This document shows, piece after piece, positions 1-9,010 of a stretch of DNA of 64,000 nucleotides. The notes beneath the pieces were generated by a model. It saw only the letters and a program-made list of their open reading frames with translations, did no database searches and was not told the origin of the DNA. Origin of the DNA: Phlebopus portentosus (lineage: Eukaryota; Basidiomycota; Agaricomycetes; Boletales; Boletinellaceae); NCBI GenBank assembly GCA_037892935.1, contig JAYXKI010000008.1, forward strand, positions 992,001-1,056,000. The letters run 5' to 3'. The position numbers and the translations under genes are program-made. How positions within the stretch are numbered: the first letter of the stretch is position 1; every line of letters begins with the position of its first letter.

Positions 1-118
1 GGGGCGGGGAGGTCGCGTGTATGGAGGGCTGAAATCGGAGTTTGAATTGGGTGCGGCGAGGATATAGACGACGGGGACTCGTGTCTGAGTTCCCCGTTTC
101 TCTTTTTCTCTTTCCACC

Positions 119-1772
119 ATGGCGCCGACGATTCTCAGCGTCAGCAGCAGCAGCGGCAGCGACAGCAGCAGCAACAACAGCAGGGAGGGGTCGGAGGCTC
201 CCTCCGACCAGATGGAGGTGGACGCCGGGGCGGCGACGGGGGCTCCTACCGCGGGCAGGATGTCGCGGGCCCCCAGCGGGCAAGAGGTCCCGCCGGAGTC
301 GCAGGGGGAGACGGAGGAGGAGGGTGGGGAGGGGGGGGAGGGGGGGAAGAACTGGACGCGGCCGTGTGGGCGGCCATTACGGCGGTGAGGAGGTGGATCG
401 AGCGGGCCCGAAACGATGAGGGGCCCGCTGCCGATGAGCTCGATGGGCTCTTGGTAAATTTGCGTTCCCTTGATAATAACCGTGTGAGCTGACGATCTGG
501 TTTACTTTTTCAGAAGGGGCTTGGGGAGCGCTTCCCCGCGCTATCCGACGACGCGAGGGCTGAAAAGCCCGAATATTATTGCGCGGGGAGGTGGTTGGTG
601 AACCGGGCGACGGTGGTGCAGATGGCCGCCGGGGAGGCTAAGGACGCCGCCGAGGCGTTGGACAAGGCCGCCCAGTCGGAGGTGAATCGCCTCCGATGCG
701 TCGCGGAGAGGCTGGCCGAGCGCCGGGAGGAGGAGGCTCGTGAGGAGGCGAAGCGGAGCGCGGCGAAGGTGGCCGAGGAGGCGAAAGCCTCCTTCCTCAA
801 GATGCTTGCCACCCTGCGAGTTGGGGGCCCGGAGGTCGTCGAGGCCTTCTGTAGGTCCTCAGGGCGCGATGAGGCGGGGAACCTGGTAAGTCGTTGTCTT
901 GAATTTTGTTTTTTTACTGTCTCTGATAATATCTTCTTAGGTCGCGGCGCCTAAAACGAGCACCAAAGCGAAGGTGCAGGCGCGTCCCGCGGCCAGGCCG
1001 GCGACGGGAAAGACGATTACTCTTCCTGGGTCGTCGATCCCTGGTCTTGAGGTGGCGGGTTCGTCCAGCGAGACGCTCAAGGGGGAGAGTGGTCGAGTGA
1101 CGCGAGGGGGACGTTCGGGGACGGTCACGGGAAAGACCATTACTCTTGAGGTTGAGTCTGATGAGGGGTCAACGCGAGCGAAACGGTCGAGTGGAAAGGA
1201 GGTATATGTCGATGTGTGTTTTATGTCCTGGATCTTATTCTTCACTGACATGTTTCGTTTCTAGGTGCCTCCCCTTCCGAAGCGCGTACGTGAGCCGGTG
1301 GTCGAGCCGCCGGCGAAACGAGCAAGAGCACCGGGAGCGGCGGCCTCGGGTGGGGGAAGGGCGAAAGAGGAGGCGACAGGAAGAAGGGACGGGGCGGTGA
1401 GTGCTGTCTTGAATTTTGTTCTCGACACTCTCTGACTATAATATTCAGAGGGAGGAGGGGGGTTGGGAGTTCGAGAGGGTGGGGCGGCTCCCCAGGGGTC
1501 AGAGCCGCCGCCTCCTCGAGTTCGTGTCGCCGGGGTGCGAGCGGTGCATCGGGCGTGGGGAGATGTGCACGAGGCGCCCGCCGGCGCTCCTGTGCCAGGC
1601 GTGCCGGGTATCGCACCGATGGTGCGATATCTTGGAGTCGGACGTGACCTTCCTGGCGCAGCAGGAGGTCCTCGCTCTCCGCCGGCAGCTGGAGGGGATG
1701 GAGTCGACGTTGGCGGGAGAGAGTGCGGGTGGGGGGGTGGAGGAAAAGGCCCAGGGTGAACGCCGTGGATAG
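119..1772 (+). CDS. Five-exon gene with Zn(II)2Cys6-type cysteine cluster, antisense to the gypsy element
   Basis: The start ATG at 119 has a good context (CCACCATGG). Four short introns, each GT..AG, join in phase: about 454-513, 887-940, 1201-1264 and 1397-1448. The N-terminus is Ser-rich and then acidic (Glu/Gly). The middle is an Ala/Glu/Arg helix, likely coiled coil (about 600-800), followed by a basic linker carrying two GKTITL repeats. The last exon holds six cysteines spaced C-x2-C-x6-C-x8-C-x2-C-x6-C, within the fungal Zn2Cys6 signature, and then a Leu/Gln/Arg helix. A poly-G run near 325-348 breaks the frame of exon 1: the downstream frame is clearly coding (Trp-, Asp- and Arg-rich) but needs a one-base change. 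It converges on pol, leaving about 440 bp between the stops. The fold and function are not proven; a DNA-binding or regulatory role is inference. Confidence 0.7.
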
Positions 1773-2211
1773 GCGGCGAGCCAAACAACGCAAACGGCGT
1801 CGGCTTGCGGTCTTCGGCGACCATGAAGCGCCCTTGGGCCGAAAAAAAATATAAAAAAAATAGGAAAAATATAAAAGTACAAAAATATTGTATTTTTCTT
1901 TTTCTTGTGTACTATAGTGGCTTGTAATAACAAGCCGAATGTTTTTCTTGTGAGGATGGTTCTTTGTGAGTTCAGGGGATGTAAGATTGAGATGGGCTGG
2001 AGTGAAATAGGGAGGATAGGCGCCCTGAAAATAGCGCCGGGGCCGAAAGAATGACTTGAGTAAGGTGAAAATGTGGGAGGGGGTGACTCGGCGTCTCGCC
2101 GCAGTCGTTTGGGTGATGATTGGAGAGTGTGAAGATAGCAGCGGGTCCGAATAGGTGACTTAGGGAATGTGTATATAAGGGAGAGGGTGATTATGAGGCT
2201 TCGGCGGATCT
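1773..2211. other. Gap between convergent ORFs of the retroelement
   Basis: About 440 bp between the stop of the plus-strand cysteine-cluster gene and the pol stop. It starts with an A/T-rich stretch (1840-1910) that could carry polyadenylation signals for the plus-strand gene. The rest shows no ORF or repeat that I recognise. Confidence 0.6.
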
Positions 2212-5200
2212 TCATAAGTTGGATTCGGCATCTAGGTCATCCGCCGCAGTCTCTTGTGCTAAGTTGTCGAGTTCCGGCGTGGATTTCTGAGTGAGGTCTT
2301 CGACTGAGTCGATGATTCGAGTGCGTGCGTGGTAGGGGATAACTCTGAATGCTGCGTAACGAAGTGCTGAAATGGCGCCGTTTGCTTCGGCGAGAACGTA
2401 GGATCCTCCTTTGGTTCGCCGCACGACAATCATGGGCCCTAGGTACTTCGGCTTTGTCTTCCTGTTCAGCTCGTTTTCGATCTGGGAGTTCCGGACCAGC
2501 ACAAGTGAGCCGGGGGCGAAATTGTAATCTTTAATTGTTGCGGCGTGGGTTTTCTCGAAGTCCTGTATGGATTTGAAACGCCCCTGGATGACGGATTCCT
2601 TGACTCGTTGGAGGTCCTCGGGACGTTTCTGGAGTGCCCTTGCTCTCGCCGCGATGAGTTGTGCGTCGGACATCTTGGAGGTGACCGCTGGCGAGATGTA
2701 CGTCTGTTCGGCGAGGTCGAAGGGGAGTACTGGTTCGACGCCGTGGGCCATAAAGTATGGGCTATAGCCTGTGCGGCGTTGGATCGTGATTCGTTCGGCC
2801 CAAATGGCGTGGTATATATGCTGGGACCACTTGTCTGGGCTTGCGTCGGCGAGCTTCATTAGGGTTTCTCTAAGGTCCCGGTGTCGCCGCTCAATGATTC
2901 CGTTGGCTCTTGAGTTGTACGGCGAGATTCGAATGTGCTGGACATTGTATTTGGCGAGAAGGCGGGGTAGGTCCTTGGAGAATGAGGCGCCGTTGTCGGT
3001 TACGATCTCCTCGACTCGTCCCCATCTTGACAAGATATCTTCAAAAACGAAGCGTGCTATCGAGGCGGCATTATCTTTGCGCAGCGTTCGGAATTCGGGG
3101 TATCCGGTGAGGGAGTCTCGGGCCTGAACGATATACTTGAATCCGCCGGAGGGCGGCATTAACATGACGTCTATATGCACCCTGGAGAATAGCGGCGCGG
3201 GCGTCGGGCTTTGCGGCGTGGTGTATATTTTCGTAAACTGCCTCGTTTGGCATCGGTGGCAGGTTCTGATATACCATTTGATGTCCTGATGCATTCCTGG
3301 CCACCAGAATCGGTCTTGAATCGTTGTTCTGACAGAGAAGAAGCCTTTGTGGCCGAGTTCGTCGTGGGCAGTTCTGATAATGGAAATTCGGCGTTCCGGC
3401 GGAATAACGAGTGCGGCGTGACCTTTGTCGTTCTTTCTGTAGAGTTCGCCGTGCTGTAGGAAGAAACGAGTGGCTCGGCGTACGAACTGTTTGAATTGAG
3501 CGTCTGAAAGATCGGCGGGGCGGGATGGGGCGGCGAAAAATTTCTTGATACAATCGAGGTCTTTGAATCCTTTTTGGGAGGCTTTGTGATCGGGGAGTTG
3601 TACGGGTTCGCTGTTTGGGGTATAGGCCGTGTCGAAAAGGTCTTGGTTTAGGAAGGAGTATTGATGGTCGATCCATTCTTCGAAGCCTTCGTCTCGCGGC
3701 GGATCGGTTTGTGCGGCGCCGCGGCGTGATAGGCCGTCTGGGCCGAGGTGTTTGGGCGCCGGCGTATGAATGATCGTGAAATTGAAAAGTAAGATGCCGG
3801 CGATCCATCTATTGATAGTGGCGTTGGGTTGGAGGTCTGGGTTGTTAATCATGCCTTTAATATAGCTGGCGTCGACTTCGACGAAAAAGTGATCGATGCC
3901 GACGAGGTATATGCGCACCTCATATAGAGCTCTGAAGAGGCCGAAGAGTTCTAGCTTCGCCTGGGAGTAGTTTCGTTCTCTGTTGTTCCAGGTTCCGGAC
4001 ATGAAACGGGATGGGACCCTTTCGCCGTTTTCGCCGAGCTGTAACAAGATGGCGCCGTAGCCATGAACGGAGGAGTCTACACAGAAATGAACAGGTTGTC
4101 CTGACTCGTAGTCAATAGAACGAATGGCGCCGGAGGATGCTACGGCGTGTTTTAGTAGATCCATAGATCGGTGGGCGTCTTCGTCGAATAGGAAGGGCTG
4201 GTCTTTGCAGAGTAGTTTGTTGAGACCGGCGGAATGTCTGGCGTAGTTCTTCACGAAGTGTCTGAGGACGCCGGCCGTACCTAAGAATGCCCGAACATTG
4301 TGGACATCCCGCGGCGGCGGCCAATCCATTATCGCCTTGACCCTGGATGCGTCTGGGACTCGGCCGGCGTAATTACAGGTGTGTCCTACAATGACTGCTT
4401 CTGGTGCGGCGATGATGAGTTTCTTACCCGAGACAGTGGCGCCGACTACTTTGAGGCGTTGGAGGACGCGGTTGACGTCGTTGAGATGTTCCCAGATGAA
4501 GCGGCGGATGTTCGGGTTCCCCGGAATGGTTTCGTAGTTTCCGGCGGCGAGCTCGTATCGGGATTTAGGCCCTTTTACAGGAATATCGTCGATGTATGGG
4601 ATACAGACGTGGGGTATCTCATCTTTGAGTACGAAGGTGACGTCGGCGTGCATAATTTGTTGCGAGTTGGTGTATCCCATAGGAATCGACGTGAGGCGAA
4701 ACGCGCCGAGAGGTGTTTGGAATGTTGTGAGGTCGCGGGATCGTACGTCGAGCTTTCTCTGGTCGAAGGCGACGAATAGATCGAGTGTGGTGTAGCAGGC
4801 ATGGCCGCCGAAGGTCTCGGCGATGTGTTCTGTGGGGTAAGGGACGGAGGGGTCGCGTATGGAGACTTTGTTGAGTGGCTGGAGGTCGTGTACAAGCCGA
4901 AGGGATTTTCCATCCTTTTTAACGACGCAGAACCATCGGGAGCGGTAAGAGGAATTGGACGGCTCGTAGACACCGGAGTTAATTTTGTCTTTGATTATGC
5001 GAACCACTTCGTTGAAGATGCCCGGCGGAATAGGGATGTTTTTCATTACCCACGGCGTATGGTCGACAGTAGGAATTAGAACCGGCGCGAAGTATTGATA
5101 GTCGAGGGAGCCCTTTTCTGTCTCGTCCCAAGCTAGGCCGTCTTCATGTTGTAGAAGGGTCCAGTAGGCGAGGTTCTTTTCTTCCTCACTGAGGAAGCCT

Positions 5201-5697
5201 GTTGGGTCGATGTCTAGGGCGTCGAAGCGCTCTTGTGTAAAGCGGCGTCCTGGAATGAACTCCGGCGGATCGATAGGGAGCTTCGGTAGATCTGTGAGCA
5301 GCTGCGGGTGTGATTTGCGTATGATGCGGTAGTCCTCTGGAAGGGTCGCCGATATAGGTTTGGTTCGTTGGGCGACTTTTTTGTACTTGTAGGCGTGCCC
5401 GGCCGGTTGAGCGGCCGTGGTATTAAGAGTGCTGTTGGAGCGGGGTATTCGGTTGCGTACGGGGAGTGATTCATCGTCGAAAATAGAGTTAATGAAGAAG
5501 GCTGGATGTTTTTGGGCTTTGTTCTGGGCTGTGAAACCCTTTTCGGCGGATCGATCAGAAAATGAGGTGGAGATATCTATGGTGCGGGGATTGAAGGCGA
5601 TATTTACAGTCGCCGGGCCGTGATGGAGCACATATGCGTCGGGTATGGTTGGGGGTATACGCCGCATATGTTCCGGCGGACGCCGCTGGGACGTCAT
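2212..5697 (-). CDS. pol: Ty3/gypsy pol: reverse transcriptase, RNase H, integrase
   Basis: A single open frame of 1161 residues. Reverse transcriptase spans roughly residues 220-440, with motif A (TTLDL) and the catalytic YIDD at about 368. RNase H follows (FCVDSS near 520; VEVDAS). Integrase has its HHCC zinc domain (H..GHKGF .. CHRC) near 770-815, then the DDE core: HIDVM, VTDNGAS and an IIERRHR glutamate. There is no protease here; it sits at the end of the gag ORF. The ATG overlaps the gag stop as ATGA (5697-5694). All catalytic motifs are present and the frame is uninterrupted, so activity is possible. Confidence 0.95.
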   Translation of the reverse strand: MTSQRRPPEHMRRIPPTIPDAYVLHHGPATVNIAFNPRTIDISTSFSDRSAEKGFTAQNKAQKHPAFFINSIFDDESLPVRNRIPRSNSTLNTTAAQPAGHAYKYKKVAQRTKPISATLPEDYRIIRKSHPQLLTDLPKLPIDPPEFIPGRRFTQERFDALDIDPTGFLSEEEKNLAYWTLLQHEDGLAWDETEKGSLDYQYFAPVLIPTVDHTPWVMKNIPIPPGIFNEVVRIIKDKINSGVYEPSNSSYRSRWFCVVKKDGKSLRLVHDLQPLNKVSIRDPSVPYPTEHIAETFGGHACYTTLDLFVAFDQRKLDVRSRDLTTFQTPLGAFRLTSIPMGYTNSQQIMHADVTFVLKDEIPHVCIPYIDDIPVKGPKSRYELAAGNYETIPGNPNIRRFIWEHLNDVNRVLQRLKVVGATVSGKKLIIAAPEAVIVGHTCNYAGRVPDASRVKAIMDWPPPRDVHNVRAFLGTAGVLRHFVKNYARHSAGLNKLLCKDQPFLFDEDAHRSMDLLKHAVASSGAIRSIDYESGQPVHFCVDSSVHGYGAILLQLGENGERVPSRFMSGTWNNRERNYSQAKLELFGLFRALYEVRIYLVGIDHFFVEVDASYIKGMINNPDLQPNATINRWIAGILLFNFTIIHTPAPKHLGPDGLSRRGAAQTDPPRDEGFEEWIDHQYSFLNQDLFDTAYTPNSEPVQLPDHKASQKGFKDLDCIKKFFAAPSRPADLSDAQFKQFVRRATRFFLQHGELYRKNDKGHAALVIPPERRISIIRTAHDELGHKGFFSVRTTIQDRFWWPGMHQDIKWYIRTCHRCQTRQFTKIYTTPQSPTPAPLFSRVHIDVMLMPPSGGFKYIVQARDSLTGYPEFRTLRKDNAASIARFVFEDILSRWGRVEEIVTDNGASFSKDLPRLLAKYNVQHIRISPYNSRANGIIERRHRDLRETLMKLADASPDKWSQHIYHAIWAERITIQRRTGYSPYFMAHGVEPVLPFDLAEQTYISPAVTSKMSDAQLIAARARALQKRPEDLQRVKESVIQGRFKSIQDFEKTHAATIKDYNFAPGSLVLVRNSQIENELNRKTKPKYLGPMIVVRRTKGGSYVLAEANGAISALRYAAFRVIPYHARTRIIDSVEDLTQKSTPELDNLAQETAADDLDAESNL

Positions 5698-8153
5698 TGT
5701 CTAGGGGGGCGCTGTTTTTCTGTCCCGGCGCCGCGCTGAATCGTCGGGATCGACATGGTTTCGTTCGTATCGGGATGAGTAAGGTATAGCGTCTGTTCGC
5801 CGTCGGCCTCGTCTATGACTTGCGCCCTAGTGTGTACGAAAAACGGCCGGCCTAATAGTAACTGAAAGGGGGCCTTTTTGACGACCTGGACTTGGACAAC
5901 AATAGAGAAGGCGCCTATGGTGAGTCTGACGCGAGGGATGAGTCCCGCCGAGCATGAGGTTTGTCTGTCGGCGGTTTCTACTGTGATTGCTTGGCTCATT
6001 ATCGTCGGGGAGCCGAGGTCCTTCCATACTTCTTTTGGCACGGCGATAAATGTCGACCCCGAGTCGAGCAAAGCCTTTACCTCGAATTTATCATCGAGCC
6101 AGACCTCGATTTCGCAGAGGGGAATGTTCGGCGGGGCGACGGATGGATCTTCGTCGCCGAAGTTAACCGGCGAGGTGGGCCTCGGGATTGAGGCGTACAT
6201 TGCCATCTCGTGATCAGGATTTTCCCTAATTAGTTCTCGGCGCCCCGTGACGAATTCTTTACACTTCTTTCTGATTTCGGAAGAGGTGGCGAGCAGGCTT
6301 CGGATCGGCAGGGTGACTTCCGAGTCCAGAATCTTGTCGAAAACGTTTGATACCGCGGCGTCATCGTATGCTGGTACGGTGGTTCGGTATTGTGGCTTCG
6401 GATCCGCCGCGTCGTCCCTGTGCGGCGCCGAGGGCGTCGGCGGCGGGGCCGGGCGTTGTCCGGGTGGTCTCCCTTTCTTGCTGTTATCTCCCCATTTCGG
6501 GTTGGGGTCTCGAGGCGGCTTTCTGGTGGGGATTTCGATTCCGTCGAAAACTTCTCTGGGGCCTGGCCGTCTTCCGGCAGCGGCGAAGGCATTCTGCGGT
6601 TGTTCGGTGGATTCTTCTTGTTCAAAAAGGAGCGCGACTCCATTGCAGGCATCGTCGTCTGGGGGTTCTTCTGGGGTGATAGCCTCGAAGTAGTTTGATT
6701 CCTGGATTCGCGGCGGCAGGCCGTTCGGCGGATTTGTATTGTAGGCTAAGGGAGGCGGTGCCCGGTTGAGGCCCTGGTACATAGATTCCTGTGATGGAGG
6801 GTGTGACTGATACATGGATTGTTGAGTCGGTGGTTGTCCCTGATATGTAGGATCCTGTCTCGGCGGAGCGATCCTCGGCGGCGTGTCGGATACGGGCTGA
6901 ATGGGGAGTTGGACGCCAACTGGTGCGTAGTTTGGATTCTCTATGAAGAGCTTATTAATCCTGTCCAGTACTGATATCCCCGGTTCTCCCTGAGGAAGTC
7001 GGCCATTGGAGGGGTACAAGTACCCTTTGGCGTCGGCGAGCATGATTCCCCTCTGGATCAGGGAGATTTTGGTGGGACAGTCGCGGGTAGAGTGCGTTAC
7101 ACTGGCGCATACGGCACATTTTCCGTTAAATCTGGCTTGTCGGGGCTGCGGCGGGGCTCCTGCGGTTGGCGGCGGAGCGCGGCGGTTTGACTTCTCGGTG
7201 GCTTCACGGAGGGCGCGCATTTCCTGGATTAGGAGGGACACCCACGGTTCTTCTTGCTTGACCTGGGGTTGGTTGATGACTCCGTAGGCCGGAGCACCGG
7301 GTTGCGGCGGCGGCGTGTACGTCGTAACTTGTGTATAGGTGGGCATGGCCGCTGTCGCCGCATACATCAGTGGTTGGTCGGCGGTTGTGAGGCGGCCGCC
7401 GGTTAGGATGCGTTCTAGTTCTCTTACAACTGTGTCGATGTCCCAGGGCACGCCGGTAGGGTGGTCGTGCTTGACAAACCGCAAATTAAGATCCAGCTCT
7501 CTGTTTAGCGTCGGGTGGAGGCCTTCTCTGAACATACGCTTCTGTTCGAACTCTGATAGCATGCCGGCGTCGATAAGATACGAGGAGACGGTGATAAAGT
7601 TCCTATGGTATTCGCCGAGGGCGGTGGTGTTCAGCATAATTTGGTTGCGGCTTATGTTAATAAGGTTGTGGAGGTCGCCGAGTGTGTACTGGGTCGTAGC
7701 GTTTGGGTAGTACTTTAGGATAGCGTCTTTGAATGCCATAAAGTCGTTTCCTCTCGTTTCGGGCCTTTTGCACCATAGCTGATCGTCTTTAGCGTCGGCG
7801 TAGCATCTTGCCCAAGCGATCATTTGTGCATCTGTTAGGCCGGCGCTTCGTCCAAATAGCCGGACTCTGTTAAAGAAGATGGGGATTTCCGCGGGGTCGC
7901 CGGAGGTGTTGAACTTCGGCGCGCGGCGGTCTCCCGGGTAGGGCATTGTAGCTCCTGGCACTAGTGGGTTGGGGCCACTTAATGGATGGGTATCTGGGTC
8001 ACTGAGGTCTGGGAGAGGGGGAAAGGCGCCCGCGGGGGGTGGTGCTGGTGCGGCATAGGCTGGTGCGGCGGGGGACGGCTGTTGGGGGGGGGGCGGGGTC
8101 GATCCTGAGGCTGCGGGGGGCGCGGCGGGAATGCCGGTATGGGTGCTGGTCAT
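5694..8153 (-). CDS. gag: Gag polyprotein with zinc knuckle and aspartic protease
   Basis: 819 residues. The N-terminus is Pro/Ala-rich, followed by a helical capsid-like region (about 75-260, starting near the RAPKFNTSGDP segment and containing FFNRVRLFG). A CCHC zinc knuckle (C-x2-C-x4-H-x4-C) lies near residue 350. A long Pro/Gln-rich disordered linker has repeated YQSHPPSQ/YQGQPPTQ-like units. The C-terminus is a retropepsin-like protease with LLDSGST as active site and a LLLGRPF flap/closing motif, so this is a gag-pro fusion. The start ATG overlaps the stop of the upstream leader ORF as ATGA (8153-8150), and its stop overlaps the pol ATG in the same way. Virion assembly and polyprotein cleavage are the family roles. 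Confidence 0.92.
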   Translation of the reverse strand: MTSTHTGIPAAPPAASGSTPPPPQQPSPAAPAYAAPAPPPAGAFPPLPDLSDPDTHPLSGPNPLVPGATMPYPGDRRAPKFNTSGDPAEIPIFFNRVRLFGRSAGLTDAQMIAWARCYADAKDDQLWCKRPETRGNDFMAFKDAILKYYPNATTQYTLGDLHNLINISRNQIMLNTTALGEYHRNFITVSSYLIDAGMLSEFEQKRMFREGLHPTLNRELDLNLRFVKHDHPTGVPWDIDTVVRELERILTGGRLTTADQPLMYAATAAMPTYTQVTTYTPPPQPGAPAYGVINQPQVKQEEPWVSLLIQEMRALREATEKSNRRAPPPTAGAPPQPRQARFNGKCAVCASVTHSTRDCPTKISLIQRGIMLADAKGYLYPSNGRLPQGEPGISVLDRINKLFIENPNYAPVGVQLPIQPVSDTPPRIAPPRQDPTYQGQPPTQQSMYQSHPPSQESMYQGLNRAPPPLAYNTNPPNGLPPRIQESNYFEAITPEEPPDDDACNGVALLFEQEESTEQPQNAFAAAGRRPGPREVFDGIEIPTRKPPRDPNPKWGDNSKKGRPPGQRPAPPPTPSAPHRDDAADPKPQYRTTVPAYDDAAVSNVFDKILDSEVTLPIRSLLATSSEIRKKCKEFVTGRRELIRENPDHEMAMYASIPRPTSPVNFGDEDPSVAPPNIPLCEIEVWLDDKFEVKALLDSGSTFIAVPKEVWKDLGSPTIMSQAITVETADRQTSCSAGLIPRVRLTIGAFSIVVQVQVVKKAPFQLLLGRPFFVHTRAQVIDEADGEQTLYLTHPDTNETMSIPTIQRGAGTEKQRPPRQ

Positions 8154-9010
8154 TGTTGGTATCGAGGCCGTCTTAGGAGGTGTACTGGGGGTGGGTGGTT
8201 GGGCGTTGTCAATTGGGGAGAGCCGCGGCCTCTGAGCTGGGGTCGGCGGCGTAAGAGGGGGGGTGGGGAGAGCCTCGCCGATCGCTCTTCTTCGACGGGG
8301 GATAGTGGAGAGTCGGGGGTGATTGCGTGGCCATGTACGAGGGAGTCGGGGACGTAAAGGTCGTCGTCCTCCTGTTCTTCTGCGGCGGGGTATAACTGTA
8401 GGCCGGTGCGGCGGTGGATATCTGGGGGTTTGTCTATGTCGGAGAAGAGGTCTGTTTCGATGGGACCGGTGGCTGGAGGTTCCTGGAGGGATATTGACAG
8501 GTCCTCGATGCCGCCGGGGACACGAACGTGAGTACTGGGGCGAATTTCGGATCCGCGGAGGTCTTTAGGAACGTGGATGAAGCGAGGGGGAATTATAGGC
8601 GATATAGGGCATGTGGCGGCGGTGCTTGCGCTTTCGCCAGGCAGTGGGTTGTGTGTAAAAGGAGTGATAGATGCTCTTCTGGGACGCCGGGTGGGTGGGT
8701 CGTCTGCGGCGATGGACGCGCGTCGACGGTTCGGCGCGGACGGAGATCTGGGTGCGGTGGGACGGGGTTCTTCTGTTCGGCCTCTTGTAAAGAGTGTGGA
8801 ATAATGGTATGGTTGGCCGGCGGTTGTGGCTGAGGCTGTTTGACTGTTTTCCGCCCTTCTTTGCAGCCTTAGTGAGTATCGCGTGCCCTTGGAAGGGCCT
8901 GAGATCGGTTGGAACGACACCTTTTTACCTCCCTCGCGGTGGGCTCCAATATGTAGACTATCAGACTCTCCTAGACAGGGACAAAGGCGGCGGCGGCGGC
9001 GTTCGACCAC
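8150..9010 (-). CDS. Leader ORF upstream of gag, overlapping the LTR end
   Basis: 286 codons, open. The product is Arg/Pro/Ser-rich and mostly disordered, with a basic N-terminal third and an acidic stretch (EEQEDDDLY) in the C-terminal third. No domain is recognised. The first ATG (9010) lies 58 nt inside the LTR, so about 20 codons are encoded by the LTR and the frame then runs over the primer-binding-site candidate. Its TGA overlaps the gag ATG (ATGA), the same arrangement as at the gag/pol border. The length of the open frame and the precise junction suggest translation. It could be a gag extension or an accessory protein. An intron or a later start inside it cannot be excluded. Confidence 0.55.
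   Translation of the reverse strand: MVERRRRRLCPCLGESDSLHIGAHREGGKKVSFQPISGPSKGTRYSLRLQRRAENSQTASATTAGQPYHYSTLFTRGRTEEPRPTAPRSPSAPNRRRASIAADDPPTRRPRRASITPFTHNPLPGESASTAATCPISPIIPPRFIHVPKDLRGSEIRPSTHVRVPGGIEDLSISLQEPPATGPIETDLFSDIDKPPDIHRRTGLQLYPAAEEQEDDDLYVPDSLVHGHAITPDSPLSPVEEERSARLSPPPLLRRRPQLRGRGSPQLTTPNHPPPVHLLRRPRYQQ
8931..8948 (-). promoter_or_regulatory. Candidate primer-binding site
   Basis: On the minus strand, three bases after the LTR end (8952), the sequence reads TGGAGCCCACCGCGAGGG. It begins with TGG, as expected for pairing with a tRNA 3' CCA. The implied tRNA would end GGGCTCCA, with U at the discriminator position, which is typical of tRNA-Cys. The tRNA identity is inference. 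Confidence 0.55.
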
